From: Chloroflexota bacterium
GTDB taxonomy: Bacteria > Chloroflexota > Chloroflexia > Thermomicrobiales > UBA6265
Assembly: GCA_023424355.1 (NCBI GenBank)
Contig: JAFAEA010000124.1
Span: 1 to 13,044 of the forward strand
Reading direction: 5' to 3'
Length of the DNA: 13,044 nt
The notes beneath the pieces are model-generated. The model did no database searches. It was given only the letters and a program-made list of their open reading frames with translations, and had not been told where the DNA came from. The translations under genes and the position numbers were made by a program. Positions 1-6,535 of the stretch are shown in pieces. Position 1 is the first letter of the stretch. Every line of letters begins with the position of its first letter.

Positions 1-236
1 CTCGCCCGCGCCTTGGCGGTGAAGACGGACGAAACGTCCACCCCTACTCCCACGATGCGGTGATCCCGCGCCCACGTGCAAAGCATTTCGCCCTTCCCGC
101 TGGCGAGATCGAGCACGCGCTCGCCGCCCTTCAGCATCAGACTTGCGCCTAGCTGGCGCAATTTCTCCGCGCTCAACGGATTGATGATGCGATGGCTCGA
201 TTCCCGAATGGTGTGGTGGCGCGGCAAATCTTGCAT
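1..236 (-). CDS. Class I SAM-dependent methyltransferase, N-terminal part
   Basis: Only the first 78 codons lie in the window; the gene runs off the left edge. The translation from the ATG at 234-236 begins MQDLPRHHTIRESSHRIINP. At about residues 42-54 it contains VLDLASGKGEMLC, the glycine-rich SAM-binding motif I of class I methyltransferases, followed about 20 residues later by VGVDVS, the acidic strand-2 end that usually binds the ribose. The start is supported by a Shine-Dalgarno (TAGGAG) 5 nt upstream that overlaps the stop codon of ilvA, so the two are probably translationally coupled and co-transcribed. Substrate cannot be told from this part. The N-terminal HRIINPLSAEKL run suits a small cytoplasmic methyltransferase of the Methyltransf_25/11 type, but this is inference. 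Confidence 0.8.
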   Translation of the reverse strand, partial: MQDLPRHHTIRESSHRIINPLSAEKLRQLGASLMLKGGERVLDLASGKGEMLCTWARDHRIVGVGVDVSSVFTAKARA

Positions 237-244
237 GGAAACTC

Positions 245-1519
245 CTACGGAATCAGATACCGATACGTTGGACTGCCAGGATCGATCACCTCAACCTGAA
301 TGTTGCTCTGCTCCATCCGTTCTCGCAGGCGTGGATAATCGTCCCGACTCGCCAGCTCCAGCCCGACCAATGCCGGACCCACCTCCCGGTTGGATTTCTT
401 CACGTACTCAAAGTGAGTAATGTCATCACCAGGCCCGAGCACTTCGTTCAGGAAGCGACGCAGCGCGCCCGGTTCCTGCGGAAACTGCACGAGGAAGTAA
501 TGCTTGCGCCCCTCCCAGATGAGTGCGCGCTCCACGATCTCGGCGTAACGAGAGACATCGTTATTGCCTCCGGAGAGGATGGCGACCACGGTTTGGCCGG
601 GTTCCGGCTTCCAGAGTTGCAATCCGGCGGTGGCGAGCGCTCCGGCAGGCTCAGCGATGATGCCATCGATTTGATACAGCTGCAGCATCTCGGCGCAGAT
701 GGCGCCCTCCGGCACGGAGATCAGTTCCACATTGTGCCGAGTCAACATCTGAAACGGAATCGCACCGGCCTTGCGCACGGCTGCACCATCGACAAAGGTA
801 TCGATCGCTTCCAGCTCCACCGGTTCGCCGGCTTCCATCGCCGCGATCATGCAGGCTGCTGATGAGGGCTCGAGGCCGATCACCTTCGTCTGCGGACAAT
901 TCTCCGCCAGCCAGGCAGTGACTCCGGCCATCATGCCGCCACCACCAACGGGAACCAGGACCACATCGGGCGCAGCTTCCAACTGTTCCACGATCTCGCG
1001 CGCGACTGTCCCCTGCCCGGCGATAGTGCGCTCATCATCGAAGGCGGGCACCATCACCATCCCAAACTCATCCGCGGCAGCACGCGCCGCACGAGATGAA
1101 TCGTCGTAGGTCTCGCCGGTCACCATCAGCTGCACATATTCGCCGCCGAGGGCGAGCATGCGCTCGCGCTTCTGGCGAGGTGTGGTGGATGGCACAAAGA
1201 TCATGCCATTCACACCCAGATTGGCGCAGGCGAGAGCGACTCCCTGACCATGGTTGCCCGCGGATGCGCATATGACGCCAGCGGCGCGCTGCTCCTCCGT
1301 GAGTTGCGAGATCAGGTTGTACGCGCCACGAATCTTGTAGCTGCGCACGGGCTGCAGATCCTCGCGTTTGAGCAGGATGTTGGCACCGGTGGCGGCACTG
1401 AGCCGGTGCGAAAGCTGCAGCGGCGTGCGATTGGCGATACCGGCGAGTCGCTCCGCGGCGGCATCGATATCCGCGGCGGTAACTGGCAAGGGCGTTTCGG
1501 AATTCTGCTGGGAAGTCAT
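245..1519 (-). CDS. ilvA: Threonine ammonia-lyase (threonine deaminase), single ACT-like domain
   Basis: PLP-dependent enzyme converting L-threonine to 2-oxobutanoate and ammonia, the first step of isoleucine synthesis. The 424-residue product has the fold-type II catalytic domain at about 1-330. It shows the Schiff-base lysine K62 in RSYKIRGA, the substrate loop SAGNHGQG (86-93) and the phosphate-binding GGGGMMAG (192-199). The C-terminal 85 residues, with FPQEPGALRRFLNEVLGP and DDITHFEYVKKSNREVGPAL, form one ACT-like regulatory domain. Length and the single domain match the short form known from Bacillus and Corynebacterium rather than the about 510-residue E. coli form with two ACT-like repeats, so isoleucine feedback is expected but not shown. 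A catabolic or serine-deaminating role is less likely given this domain. The start has only a weak Shine-Dalgarno. The gene lies 97 bp downstream of the oxidoreductase gene and just before the methyltransferase. Confidence 0.95.
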   Translation of the reverse strand: MTSQQNSETPLPVTAADIDAAAERLAGIANRTPLQLSHRLSAATGANILLKREDLQPVRSYKIRGAYNLISQLTEEQRAAGVICASAGNHGQGVALACANLGVNGMIFVPSTTPRQKRERMLALGGEYVQLMVTGETYDDSSRAARAAADEFGMVMVPAFDDERTIAGQGTVAREIVEQLEAAPDVVLVPVGGGGMMAGVTAWLAENCPQTKVIGLEPSSAACMIAAMEAGEPVELEAIDTFVDGAAVRKAGAIPFQMLTRHNVELISVPEGAICAEMLQLYQIDGIIAEPAGALATAGLQLWKPEPGQTVVAILSGGNNDVSRYAEIVERALIWEGRKHYFLVQFPQEPGALRRFLNEVLGPGDDITHFEYVKKSNREVGPALVGLELASRDDYPRLRERMEQSNIQVEVIDPGSPTYRYLIP

Positions 1520-1616
1520 ACTCGGTGCGATCCAGGGTTACGAACGGGCAAACAGATGTATCGATCGCCGTTGACCGAATGCACATCCGCTAGTTTGCCA
1601 TTTCGCACGGATTGCG

Positions 1617-2576
1617 TCATCCGAGGATCGCGCTGCTCGCCTCCAGCCATTGCATCCAGTCCCATTCCGGCATCGGGGTGAGGATGAGGTAATCGGCGCC
1701 GGCATCGGCGAGGCTGGCGATGGACTCCTTTGCCTCGGCGATGGAGCCGCTGATGCCGAGATCGTGCACCCACGCTTCTGGCATGGATTCGATGAGCGAT
1801 TGCCGTCCACCTTGATCGATGAGTTGCTTCAGCTCGTCGGCGTAGGCAAGATGCGCCGTGTTGACGGCGATCTCATTGCCAACTGCCCCGGCCACCACCT
1901 CGCGCATGATCTTGTTGGCGCTGGCGGGATCGGCATCATCGATCCAGGTGTGGACGTAAAGGCCGATGGTCGATGGCGACTCGCGCTCGGCATCCACCTG
2001 CTCACGCGCCCAGCGGATGTAATCGGCACCGGAGCTTTCTGCCAGCAACGCGCCATCTGCAATGCGACCGGCCAGGCGGAGCGACTTCTCAGCTCGCACA
2101 CCCAGCAGAATCGGAGGTACGGAGGCCGGAGGCGGATCCAACTGCACATCGGTCAGCTTCACGTACCGACCATCCACCGTGATGCGCTCGCCGGCGAGGA
2201 GTCGCTTCATGGCGGCGGTGGTCTCCTCGATGGCGGTGAGTGGCGAGGCGACCTTCTCGCCGATCTGCTCCATCCACACATCGACGCCGTGGCCGATACC
2301 GCCGATAAGTCGGTTCGGGAACGCGCGCTCCAGCGTGGAATATTCCATGGCGAGGATGGCCGCGTTGTGAGCAACTCCCGGATTGATGCCGATACCCACC
2401 TTGATGGAGGATGTGGCCGCGAGGGCGATGGCCGCCTGGGAGATTCCGCCGAGGTAGAAGCAATCCTCCACGATCCAGAACTGATCGAACCCCAACTCCT
2501 CGGCACGGCGGGCGGCCTGCATGAGATTGGCGGGATCTTGCTCGCGTCGGTACATAACGCCGATTTGGGTGGACAT
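1617..2576 (-). CDS. LLM-class (luciferase-like) flavin/F420-dependent oxidoreductase
   Basis: The 319-residue protein belongs to the bacterial luciferase-like monooxygenase superfamily, whose TIM-barrel members use FMN or coenzyme F420 to oxidise or reduce varied substrates. Visible hallmarks are the N-terminal AARRAEELGFDQFWIVED (21-38), the LAATSSIKVGIGINP strand/loop (52-66), LIGGIGHGVDVWMEQIG (90-106), and the mid-barrel PPILLGVRAEKSLRLAGRIADG (154-174). It resembles methylenetetrahydromethanopterin reductase-like members, but the substrate and even the cofactor cannot be assigned by eye. I place the start at the ATG 2574-2576 because GAAAGG lies 7 nt upstream and the family N-terminus (QIGVMYR) begins there. 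The open frame continues a further 95 codons upstream into repeat-like DNA with no family similarity. It is probably the first gene of the run with ilvA and the methyltransferase. Confidence 0.85.
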   Translation of the reverse strand: MSTQIGVMYRREQDPANLMQAARRAEELGFDQFWIVEDCFYLGGISQAAIALAATSSIKVGIGINPGVAHNAAILAMEYSTLERAFPNRLIGGIGHGVDVWMEQIGEKVASPLTAIEETTAAMKRLLAGERITVDGRYVKLTDVQLDPPPASVPPILLGVRAEKSLRLAGRIADGALLAESSGADYIRWAREQVDAERESPSTIGLYVHTWIDDADPASANKIMREVVAGAVGNEIAVNTAHLAYADELKQLIDQGGRQSLIESMPEAWVHDLGISGSIAEAKESIASLADAGADYLILTPMPEWDWMQWLEASSAILG

Positions 2577-2666
2577 GGTTGGGCCTTTCGGATGCAGTGT
2601 GTGTCGGTTAGTTGATGAGGATATGGTAGGCGATCGAATGCGATCTACCAATCGGTGCAATGGTAG

Positions 2667-2918
2667 CCTCGTCCATCTCCCGCAGGCGCTACCGAAGGTG
2701 CCCGAGTCGAAACGGAGATGGAGAAGGCGGGGGCGTGGCTGATGGAGTTTATGGGAGGAGGTCGGAAGCTGGCCAGCGAGGTGGAGAGTGCGGCGAAGGT
2801 GGAGGGGCTCCGCCCCAGCACATTGAAGAAGGCTAAGGCTGCTATTGGCTATACAAGCCAACGCGAAGCGGGTAAATGGTACTGGAATCCACCTTCACCG
2901 GATAGTTCGGCGGCCTGA
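2667..2918 (+). pseudogene. Remnant of a plasmid/ICE-type AAA ATPase or primase-helicase (C-terminal domain only)
   Basis: An open frame follows the stop at 2664-2666. From about 2700 it reads VETEMEKAGAWLMEFMGGGR, then ASEVESAAKVEGLRPSTLKK, AKAAIGYTSQREAGKWYWNP and a stop at 2916-2918. The pattern is WL-x-EF, G, x-EV--AA, G, STLK-AK--IG, then -R----KW-W--P. From memory, this is the winged-helix-like tail found at the C-terminus of AAA-family ATPase, RepA-like and primase-helicase proteins of integrative elements and phages. The usual several-hundred-residue ATPase part is absent and upstream DNA is unrelated, so I read it as a degraded end of a lost mobile element. The first ATG is at 2718. 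A small functional DNA-binding protein of about 66 residues is the alternative; the sequence gaaacggagATG shows only a weak ribosome binding site. It is divergent from the oxidoreductase gene. Confidence 0.5.
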
Positions 2919-2921
2919 ATG

Positions 2922-2980
2922 TAAGAGCCAAGGTACACAGCGAATCACCGGCCAGAAAACGCAGTGTCCCTTGGCTCTTA
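2922..2980. repeat. Long palindrome, copy 1 (TAAGAGCCAAGG family)
   Basis: The 17-nt arms TAAGAGCCAAGGTACAC (2922-2938) and GTGTCCCTTGGCTCTTA (2964-2980) pair with one mismatch around a 25-nt loop. A second, more perfect copy is at 3183-3238. Both are preceded by AATG. Transcribed, this would form a stable hairpin. It does not share the GTAG plan of the other hairpins in the region. Confidence 0.85.
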
Positions 2981-3002
2981 GCCCTTGAGCCTCCAAAAAT
3001 CG

Positions 3003-3026
3003 GTAGCGTCACCCCTTGTGGGTGAC
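3003..3026 (+). repeat. REP-like hairpin, GTAG family
   Basis: GTAG (3003-3006), spacer C, stem GTCACCC (3008-3014), loop CTTGT, stem GGGTGAC (3020-3026). This is a perfect 7-bp stem and one of the canonical members of the family described in the findings. Confidence 0.75.
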
Positions 3027-3182
3027 TTGGTCGACATCTCATTTCGTCGAACATCTTTAGGCATTGGACGACTCTAGAGCCCAATCCGGAATGGTCCAAA
3101 TCTCAATTGGGCGTGCCTCCCCCTCCCTTCGGGTGATAGGCAACATCTACTATCTATACGCATCGGGGCCATTGGGAAATGT

Positions 3183-3238
3183 AAGAGCCAAGGGACACTC
3201 AGAAATCCGCACGGGCTTTTGAGTGTCCCTTGGCTCTT
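3183..3238. repeat. Long palindrome, copy 2 (TAAGAGCCAAGG family)
   Basis: The arms at 3183-3201 (AAGAGCCAAGGGACACTCA) and 3220-3238 are perfect 19-nt reverse complements around an 18-nt loop. It is the same element as 2922-2980, 261 bp further on. The loops are also loosely alike, so the two copies probably arose by duplication or transposition of one small non-autonomous element. Confidence 0.9.
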
Positions 3239-3305
3239 GGATTGTATTGTGGAGGAATCTCGTTTTTGGGAATTGGTTCCTCGACCGGATCGCCCTGCGG
3301 GCGAT

Positions 3306-3329
3306 GTCGACCACAAGGGTCGACGCTAC
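3306..3329 (-). repeat. REP-like hairpin, GTAG family
   Basis: Read on the minus strand: GTAG (3329-3326), spacer C, stem GTCGACC, loop CTTGT, stem GGTCGAC. This is a perfect 7-bp stem with the same loop as the 3003-3026 copy, in the opposite orientation. A further small hairpin (CGCCC-TGC-GGGCG) sits just to its left at 3290-3303. Confidence 0.8.
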
Positions 3330-3373
3330 CGGTTGGGAGGCGGAACTTCGCCAGTTGGAATTGGTTCCCCGTT

Positions 3374-3454
3374 AACCGCCCAGGGGCTCGCTTCGCTTCT
3401 CACTTCGTTCGGCCACCTTCGGTACAACGCCTCCGGCGTTTAGGGCGGTTCTAC
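3374..3454 (-). repeat. REP-like hairpin with enlarged loop
   Basis: On the minus strand GTAG (3454-3451) is followed directly by AACCGCCC (3450-3443), and the matching arm GGGCGGTT lies at 3381-3374. The stem is perfect at 8 bp, but the loop is 61 nt instead of 5. Inside the loop, 3384-3414 is a 31-bp motif that recurs at 6580-6610 and 11891-11921, as if that motif had been inserted in the loop of an ordinary copy. Confidence 0.65.
3384..3414 (-). repeat. 31-bp GGCCGA...GGGCCC motif, copy 1
   Basis: Read on the minus strand it begins GGCCGAACGAAGTGAGAAGC and ends GAGCCC. It differs from the copy at 6580-6610 at about 6 of 31 positions. Confidence 0.7.
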
Positions 3455-3517
3455 CTTTGCGTGGGCGACATCATCCAGCCGTTGGCGGAATCTCGCCATT
3501 CGGAATTGGTTTCCCAA

Positions 3518-3539
3518 CCCGCACGTAATGGATCGCTAC
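3518..3539 (-). repeat. Degenerate REP-like copy, GTAG family
   Basis: GTAG on the minus strand at 3539-3536, with the distal arm GTGCGGG (3524-3518) intact. The proximal arm has drifted (GATCCAT), so the stem is lost. It is called only because the flanking order (hairpin, then the GGAACCAATTCC repeat) matches the neighbours. Confidence 0.4.
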
Positions 3540-3620
3540 CGCCGGTGGCCTTGGCCCTCGCTGTGAGGCTGCGCCTCATCCGCCTTCGGCCCTGCGGGCG
3601 TACATTCGGCATCCCTGTTG

Positions 3621-3664
3621 CAAAACCCCGCCATGCGATTTGGTGGTCGCATGGCGGGGTTTTG
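3621..3664 (-). terminator. Strong hairpin, probable terminator of the isocitrate dehydrogenase gene
   Basis: A perfect 18-bp stem (3621-3638 with 3647-3664, arm CAAAACCCCGCCATGCGA) encloses an 8-nt loop. The outer end of the stem is an A4/T4 tract, so transcription in either direction gives a GC-rich hairpin ending in U. It lies about 80 nt after the stop codon of the minus-strand gene at 3744. The U-tract is short and lies within the stem, so efficiency is uncertain. Confidence 0.6.
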
Positions 3665-3687
3665 GTGTTCGGGATTGGTTCCCGGTA

Positions 3688-3711
3688 CCCGCACATAAAG
3701 TGCGGGCGTAC
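3688..3711 (-). repeat. REP-like hairpin, GTAC variant
   Basis: On the minus strand: GTAC (3711-3708), spacer G, stem CCCGCAC, loop TTTAT, stem GTGCGGG. This is a perfect 7-bp stem with the same spacing as the GTAG copies and the same loop as the copy at 6536-6559. Confidence 0.65.
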
Positions 3712-3743
3712 GTCCGGGTAGGCGTCTGCGAAAATGAACCGGA

Positions 3744-4823
3744 TTACAGCTCCGCGATGATGGCGTCGGCCATGTCCGTGGTGGTGGCGGCCTTGCTCTG
3801 GTCGCGGTCGGCGCGGAGGTCGTAGGTTACCTTCTCGCCCTTGCCAATCACGGTGGCGACTGCTCCCTCAACACGCTCGGCGGCATCCTGCTCGCCAAGG
3901 TGGCGCAGCATCATGGCGCCGCTCAGCAGCATCGCAACCGGGTTGGCCACGTTTTTGCCGGCGTGGGATGGAGCAGATCCGTGAATCGGCTCGAACACGG
4001 CACCATCGGCACCGATGTTTCCGCCCGGAGCCACGCCCAGGCCACCGATCATACCGGCAACCACATCGCTCACGATATCGCCGTACAGATTCGGCATCAC
4101 CAGCACATCGTACAGTTCTGGCTTCTGCATCAGCTGCATGCACATGTTATCGACAATGCGATCGTCGAACTCGATCTCCGGATAATCCTTGGATACCTGC
4201 TCGGCTACCTTCAGGAACAGGCCATCGGTGAACTTCATGATGTTCGCCTTGTGGACCGCAGTTACCTTCTTGCGTCCGTTCGCCTTGGCGTACTCGAAGG
4301 CGTAGCGCACAATGCGCTCGCTGGCTTCTGGCGTGATCATCTTGATGGTGACGGCAGAGTTATCGGCCAGCTGCTTCTTGCTGTTGGCGTTGATGGTTTT
4401 GATGACTTCGGCAGCCTCTGGGGTGCCGGTATCGAACTCCACACCCGCGTAGGTATCCTCAGTGTTCTCGCGAACCACGACGAGATCGATATCCTCGAAG
4501 CGGCTCTGCACACCCTTGATGGATTTGCCCGGTCGGAGATTGGCATAGAGATTCAGTTCCTGGCGCAGCGCCACATTCACACTGCGGAAACCAGAGCCAA
4601 CTGGCGTGGTGATGGGCCCCTTCAGGCCGACACCATTCTTGCGGATGGAATCCAGCGTGGCCTGTGGCAGGAGCTCGCCCGTGCTCTCGAAGGCATCAAG
4701 GCCGGCGGCGCAGACCTCCCAATCGAAACTCACACCGGTCGCGTCCAGCACGCGTCGGGTAGCTTCGGCTACTTCAGGACCAATACCATCGCCGGGAAGC
4801 AGGGAAATCTGATAGTTCGCCAT
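3744..4823 (-). CDS. Isocitrate dehydrogenase family protein (NAD-type, isocitrate/isopropylmalate dehydrogenase superfamily)
   Basis: The 359-residue beta-decarboxylating dehydrogenase most likely oxidises isocitrate to 2-oxoglutarate in the TCA cycle. Visible features are LLPGDGIGPEV (8-18), the substrate loop RSVNVALRQELNLY (80-93, with S81, N83 and R87) and R97. Others are RENTEDTYAGVEF (118-130, catalytic Y125), VHKANIMKFTDGLF (190-203, catalytic K192), the metal-binding aspartates in NLYGDIVSDVVAGMIGG (D249, D253), and IHGSAPSHAGKNVANP (280-295). The S-x-N loop favours isocitrate over isopropylmalate. The cofactor position reads SH (286-287), neither the DI typical of NAD enzymes nor the KY of NADP enzymes, so cofactor use is open. 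The start at 4821-4823 has GGAG 7 nt upstream; a GTG 21 nt further up is less likely. The gene is divergent from gpmI. Confidence 0.85.
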   Translation of the reverse strand: MANYQISLLPGDGIGPEVAEATRRVLDATGVSFDWEVCAAGLDAFESTGELLPQATLDSIRKNGVGLKGPITTPVGSGFRSVNVALRQELNLYANLRPGKSIKGVQSRFEDIDLVVVRENTEDTYAGVEFDTGTPEAAEVIKTINANSKKQLADNSAVTIKMITPEASERIVRYAFEYAKANGRKKVTAVHKANIMKFTDGLFLKVAEQVSKDYPEIEFDDRIVDNMCMQLMQKPELYDVLVMPNLYGDIVSDVVAGMIGGLGVAPGGNIGADGAVFEPIHGSAPSHAGKNVANPVAMLLSGAMMLRHLGEQDAAERVEGAVATVIGKGEKVTYDLRADRDQSKAATTTDMADAIIAEL

Positions 4824-4850
4824 GTGTTTACTCCATTTCAACACGCAATT

Positions 4851-4893
4851 GCATGCGCAAAACTGTTACCGTTTGTATGTCATTTTCGCATGC
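4851..4893. promoter_or_regulatory. Dyad in the divergent promoter region
   Basis: GCATGCGCAAAA (4851-4862) and TTTTCGCATGC (4883-4893) form an inverted repeat with one bulged C, spaced by 20 nt, roughly midway between the two divergent start codons (4823 and 4951). A short GCAATTGC palindrome (4846-4853) overlaps its left arm. Its position between idh-family and gpmI genes suggests a shared operator or promoter element. No -10/-35 pair is clear enough to call. Confidence 0.4.
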
Positions 4894-4950
4894 TTCGGGT
4901 CGATAGTCACCCAAAGCACGCCCTGCACTGTGTGAAAGGTGATTTTCCTG

Positions 4951-6510
4951 ATGTCTGAACGCAAAATTCCGGTACTTTTGGCGATTTTGGATGGATGGGG
5001 AATCGGGCGAGATGAACCCGGCAATGCCGTGCTGCTGGCCGATACACCGCACATGGATCGCCTGATGGCGAACTACCCCGCCGCCACTCTCCGCACCAGC
5101 GGCGAGGATGTGGGCCTCCCTGCCGGTCAGATGGGCAATAGCGAGGTTGGACATCTCAACATCGGCGCCGGATTCATTGTGTACCAATGGATCACCCGTA
5201 TCGATCGCGCCATCGCGGATGGCTCGTACGCCAAAGACCCGACTCTGCAGGCCATGTTCCAGCGCACGATCAAGAACAATGCCACCCTGCACCTCATGGG
5301 TCTGATCGGCGAGGGAGGAGTCCACGCCCACACTCGTCACCTCATTGCCACCATCAACGCGGCGCTGGAGGCAGGTGTCGAGAATATCCTAATCCACTGC
5401 TTTACCGATGGGCGAGATACCTCCCCGACCTCCGCGATCGAGTTCGTGAAACCGATCGAGGACGTTCTGGCCGGTCACGATGGTGCCCGCATCGCCAGTG
5501 TTGTCGGACGCTACTACGCGATGGACCGCGACAAGCGTTGGGAGCGCGAGAAGAAGGCATTCGATCTGGTGGTGCATTCCACCGGCACACCGGCAGCTTC
5601 CGCAGCAGATGCGATTCAGGCCAGCTACGATGCCGGCATCACGGATGAATTCATCGAACCCGCAGTGATTCTGGACGAACGCGGAGAGCGCCACACCGTG
5701 GGTCCGCAAGACGAATTCTTCTTCTTCAACTTCCGGTCGGACCGCGGTCGAGAGCATAGTCACGCCCTGGTAGATGAAGTATTCGATGGCTTTGATCGCG
5801 GCAATTGGGATCCCGGGCATCGCCTCACCACCATGACCACCTATGAAGAGGGGCTGGATGCCGATGTGATCTTCCCGCCGCAGGATGTGGAGTTTCCCCT
5901 CGCCCGCGCCATCAGCGAGGCCGGCAAAACCCAGTTCCACGCCGCCGAGACCGAAAAGTATCCGCACGTCACCTTCTTCATTAATGGTGGCCGCGAGGAG
6001 CCGTTCCCCGGCGAGGATCGCCGCATGAGCGCTTCGCCAAAGGTGGCCACGTACGATTTGCAACCGGAGATGAGCGCCCACGATGTGTGCGATGGTGTTG
6101 TGGAAGCCATCGAATCCGGCAACTACGATGTGATCATCGTCAACTTCGCCAATGGCGATATGGTCGGCCACACCGGTGTGATTCCGGCCGTGGTGAAAGC
6201 CGTAGAGACGGTCGACCACTGCGTTGGTCGCATCGTGACGGCGCTGGATGAGGTTGGCGGCATCGGCATTTTCACCGCCGATCACGGCAACGCCGAAGAG
6301 GAAATCGACCGCACCACCGGCGGACCGATGACCTCGCACACTACCAATCCAGTACCGCTGGTGATGTTCGCTCCGGAGGGGCATCCGCTGCGCAATGCCA
6401 CGCTGCGAGACGATGGCGTGCTCAGCGCCCTCGCTCCCACGATTCTGGAGCTGGCAGAGGTCCCGACTCCGGAGAGCATGACGCAAAAGAGTTTGATTGC
6501 AGATCGGTAG
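4951..6510 (+). CDS. gpmI: 2,3-bisphosphoglycerate-independent phosphoglycerate mutase
   Basis: Interconverts 3- and 2-phosphoglycerate in lower glycolysis and gluconeogenesis using two Mn ions and a phosphoserine intermediate; cytoplasmic. The 519 residues match the usual 510-520. Visible motifs are LDGWG with metal ligand D14, GQMGNSEVGHLNIGAG with catalytic S64, GGVHAH (123-128), FTDGRDTSP (151-159), VGRYYAMDRDKRWER (185-199) and FNFRSDRGRE (259-268). Late motifs are NFANGDMVGHTG, FTADHGNAEE and SHTTNPVP. The set of metal and substrate ligands appears complete. I chose the ATG at 4951 because AAAGGTGA sits 8 nt upstream; a GTG at 4939 lies inside that ribosome binding site. The next glycolytic enzyme, enolase, is encoded 5.4 kb away on the other strand, so they are not one operon. 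A REP-like pair follows the stop. Confidence 0.96.
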   Translation: MSERKIPVLLAILDGWGIGRDEPGNAVLLADTPHMDRLMANYPAATLRTSGEDVGLPAGQMGNSEVGHLNIGAGFIVYQWITRIDRAIADGSYAKDPTLQAMFQRTIKNNATLHLMGLIGEGGVHAHTRHLIATINAALEAGVENILIHCFTDGRDTSPTSAIEFVKPIEDVLAGHDGARIASVVGRYYAMDRDKRWEREKKAFDLVVHSTGTPAASAADAIQASYDAGITDEFIEPAVILDERGERHTVGPQDEFFFFNFRSDRGREHSHALVDEVFDGFDRGNWDPGHRLTTMTTYEEGLDADVIFPPQDVEFPLARAISEAGKTQFHAAETEKYPHVTFFINGGREEPFPGEDRRMSASPKVATYDLQPEMSAHDVCDGVVEAIESGNYDVIIVNFANGDMVGHTGVIPAVVKAVETVDHCVGRIVTALDEVGGIGIFTADHGNAEEEIDRTTGGPMTSHTTNPVPLVMFAPEGHPLRNATLRDDGVLSALAPTILELAEVPTPESMTQKSLIADR

Positions 6511-6535
6511 CGGGCACCACATAGGTCTCCTGTCG
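6507..6535 (+). repeat. Degenerate GTAG repeat copy
   Basis: GTAG (6507-6510) directly overlaps the gpmI stop codon and is followed by C and GGGCACC, as in the better copies. The second arm (GGTCTCC) no longer pairs well. A well-formed copy begins 29 bp later. Confidence 0.4.

Larger units (their letters stand above)
3250..3683 (-). repeat. Four degenerate copies of a GGAACCAATTCC-containing repeat
   Basis: The core GGAATTGGTTCC (plus-strand reading) occurs at 3269-3280, 3357-3368, 3502-3515 (one extra T) and 3671-3683 (GGGATTGGTTCCC). The 18-20 nt before each core are related too; the best copies read GGCGGAATCTCGCCATTC. All four are in the same orientation. On the minus strand each follows a GTAG/GTAC hairpin within about 1-25 nt, so the two motifs look like one composite repeat. 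Confidence 0.75.

Noticed and set aside
1520..1616. Riboswitch, T-box or attenuator leader before ilvA
   Set aside because: The 97-bp gap shows no T-box motif, leader peptide rich in branched-chain codons, or convincing terminator/antiterminator pair.
2663..2692. GGTAGC...GCTACC inverted repeat near the gene fragment
   Set aside because: It has GTAG and CTAC ends but no proper 7-bp stem and 5-nt loop, so it is too weak to list as a family member.
2577..2861. N-terminal extension of the LLM-class oxidoreductase by 95 codons
   Set aside because: The frame is open, but the extra residues look like non-coding DNA, and a good ribosome binding site plus the family N-terminus support the start at 2576.
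3079..3112. GCCCAAT/ATTGGGC inverted repeat
   Set aside because: It has only 7-bp arms with a 20-nt loop, lacks a GTAG foot and has no second copy, so it may be chance.
3900..4958. Long plus-strand open frame opposite the isocitrate dehydrogenase gene
   Set aside because: It is antisense to a well-supported gene, and its translation has no recognisable domain.
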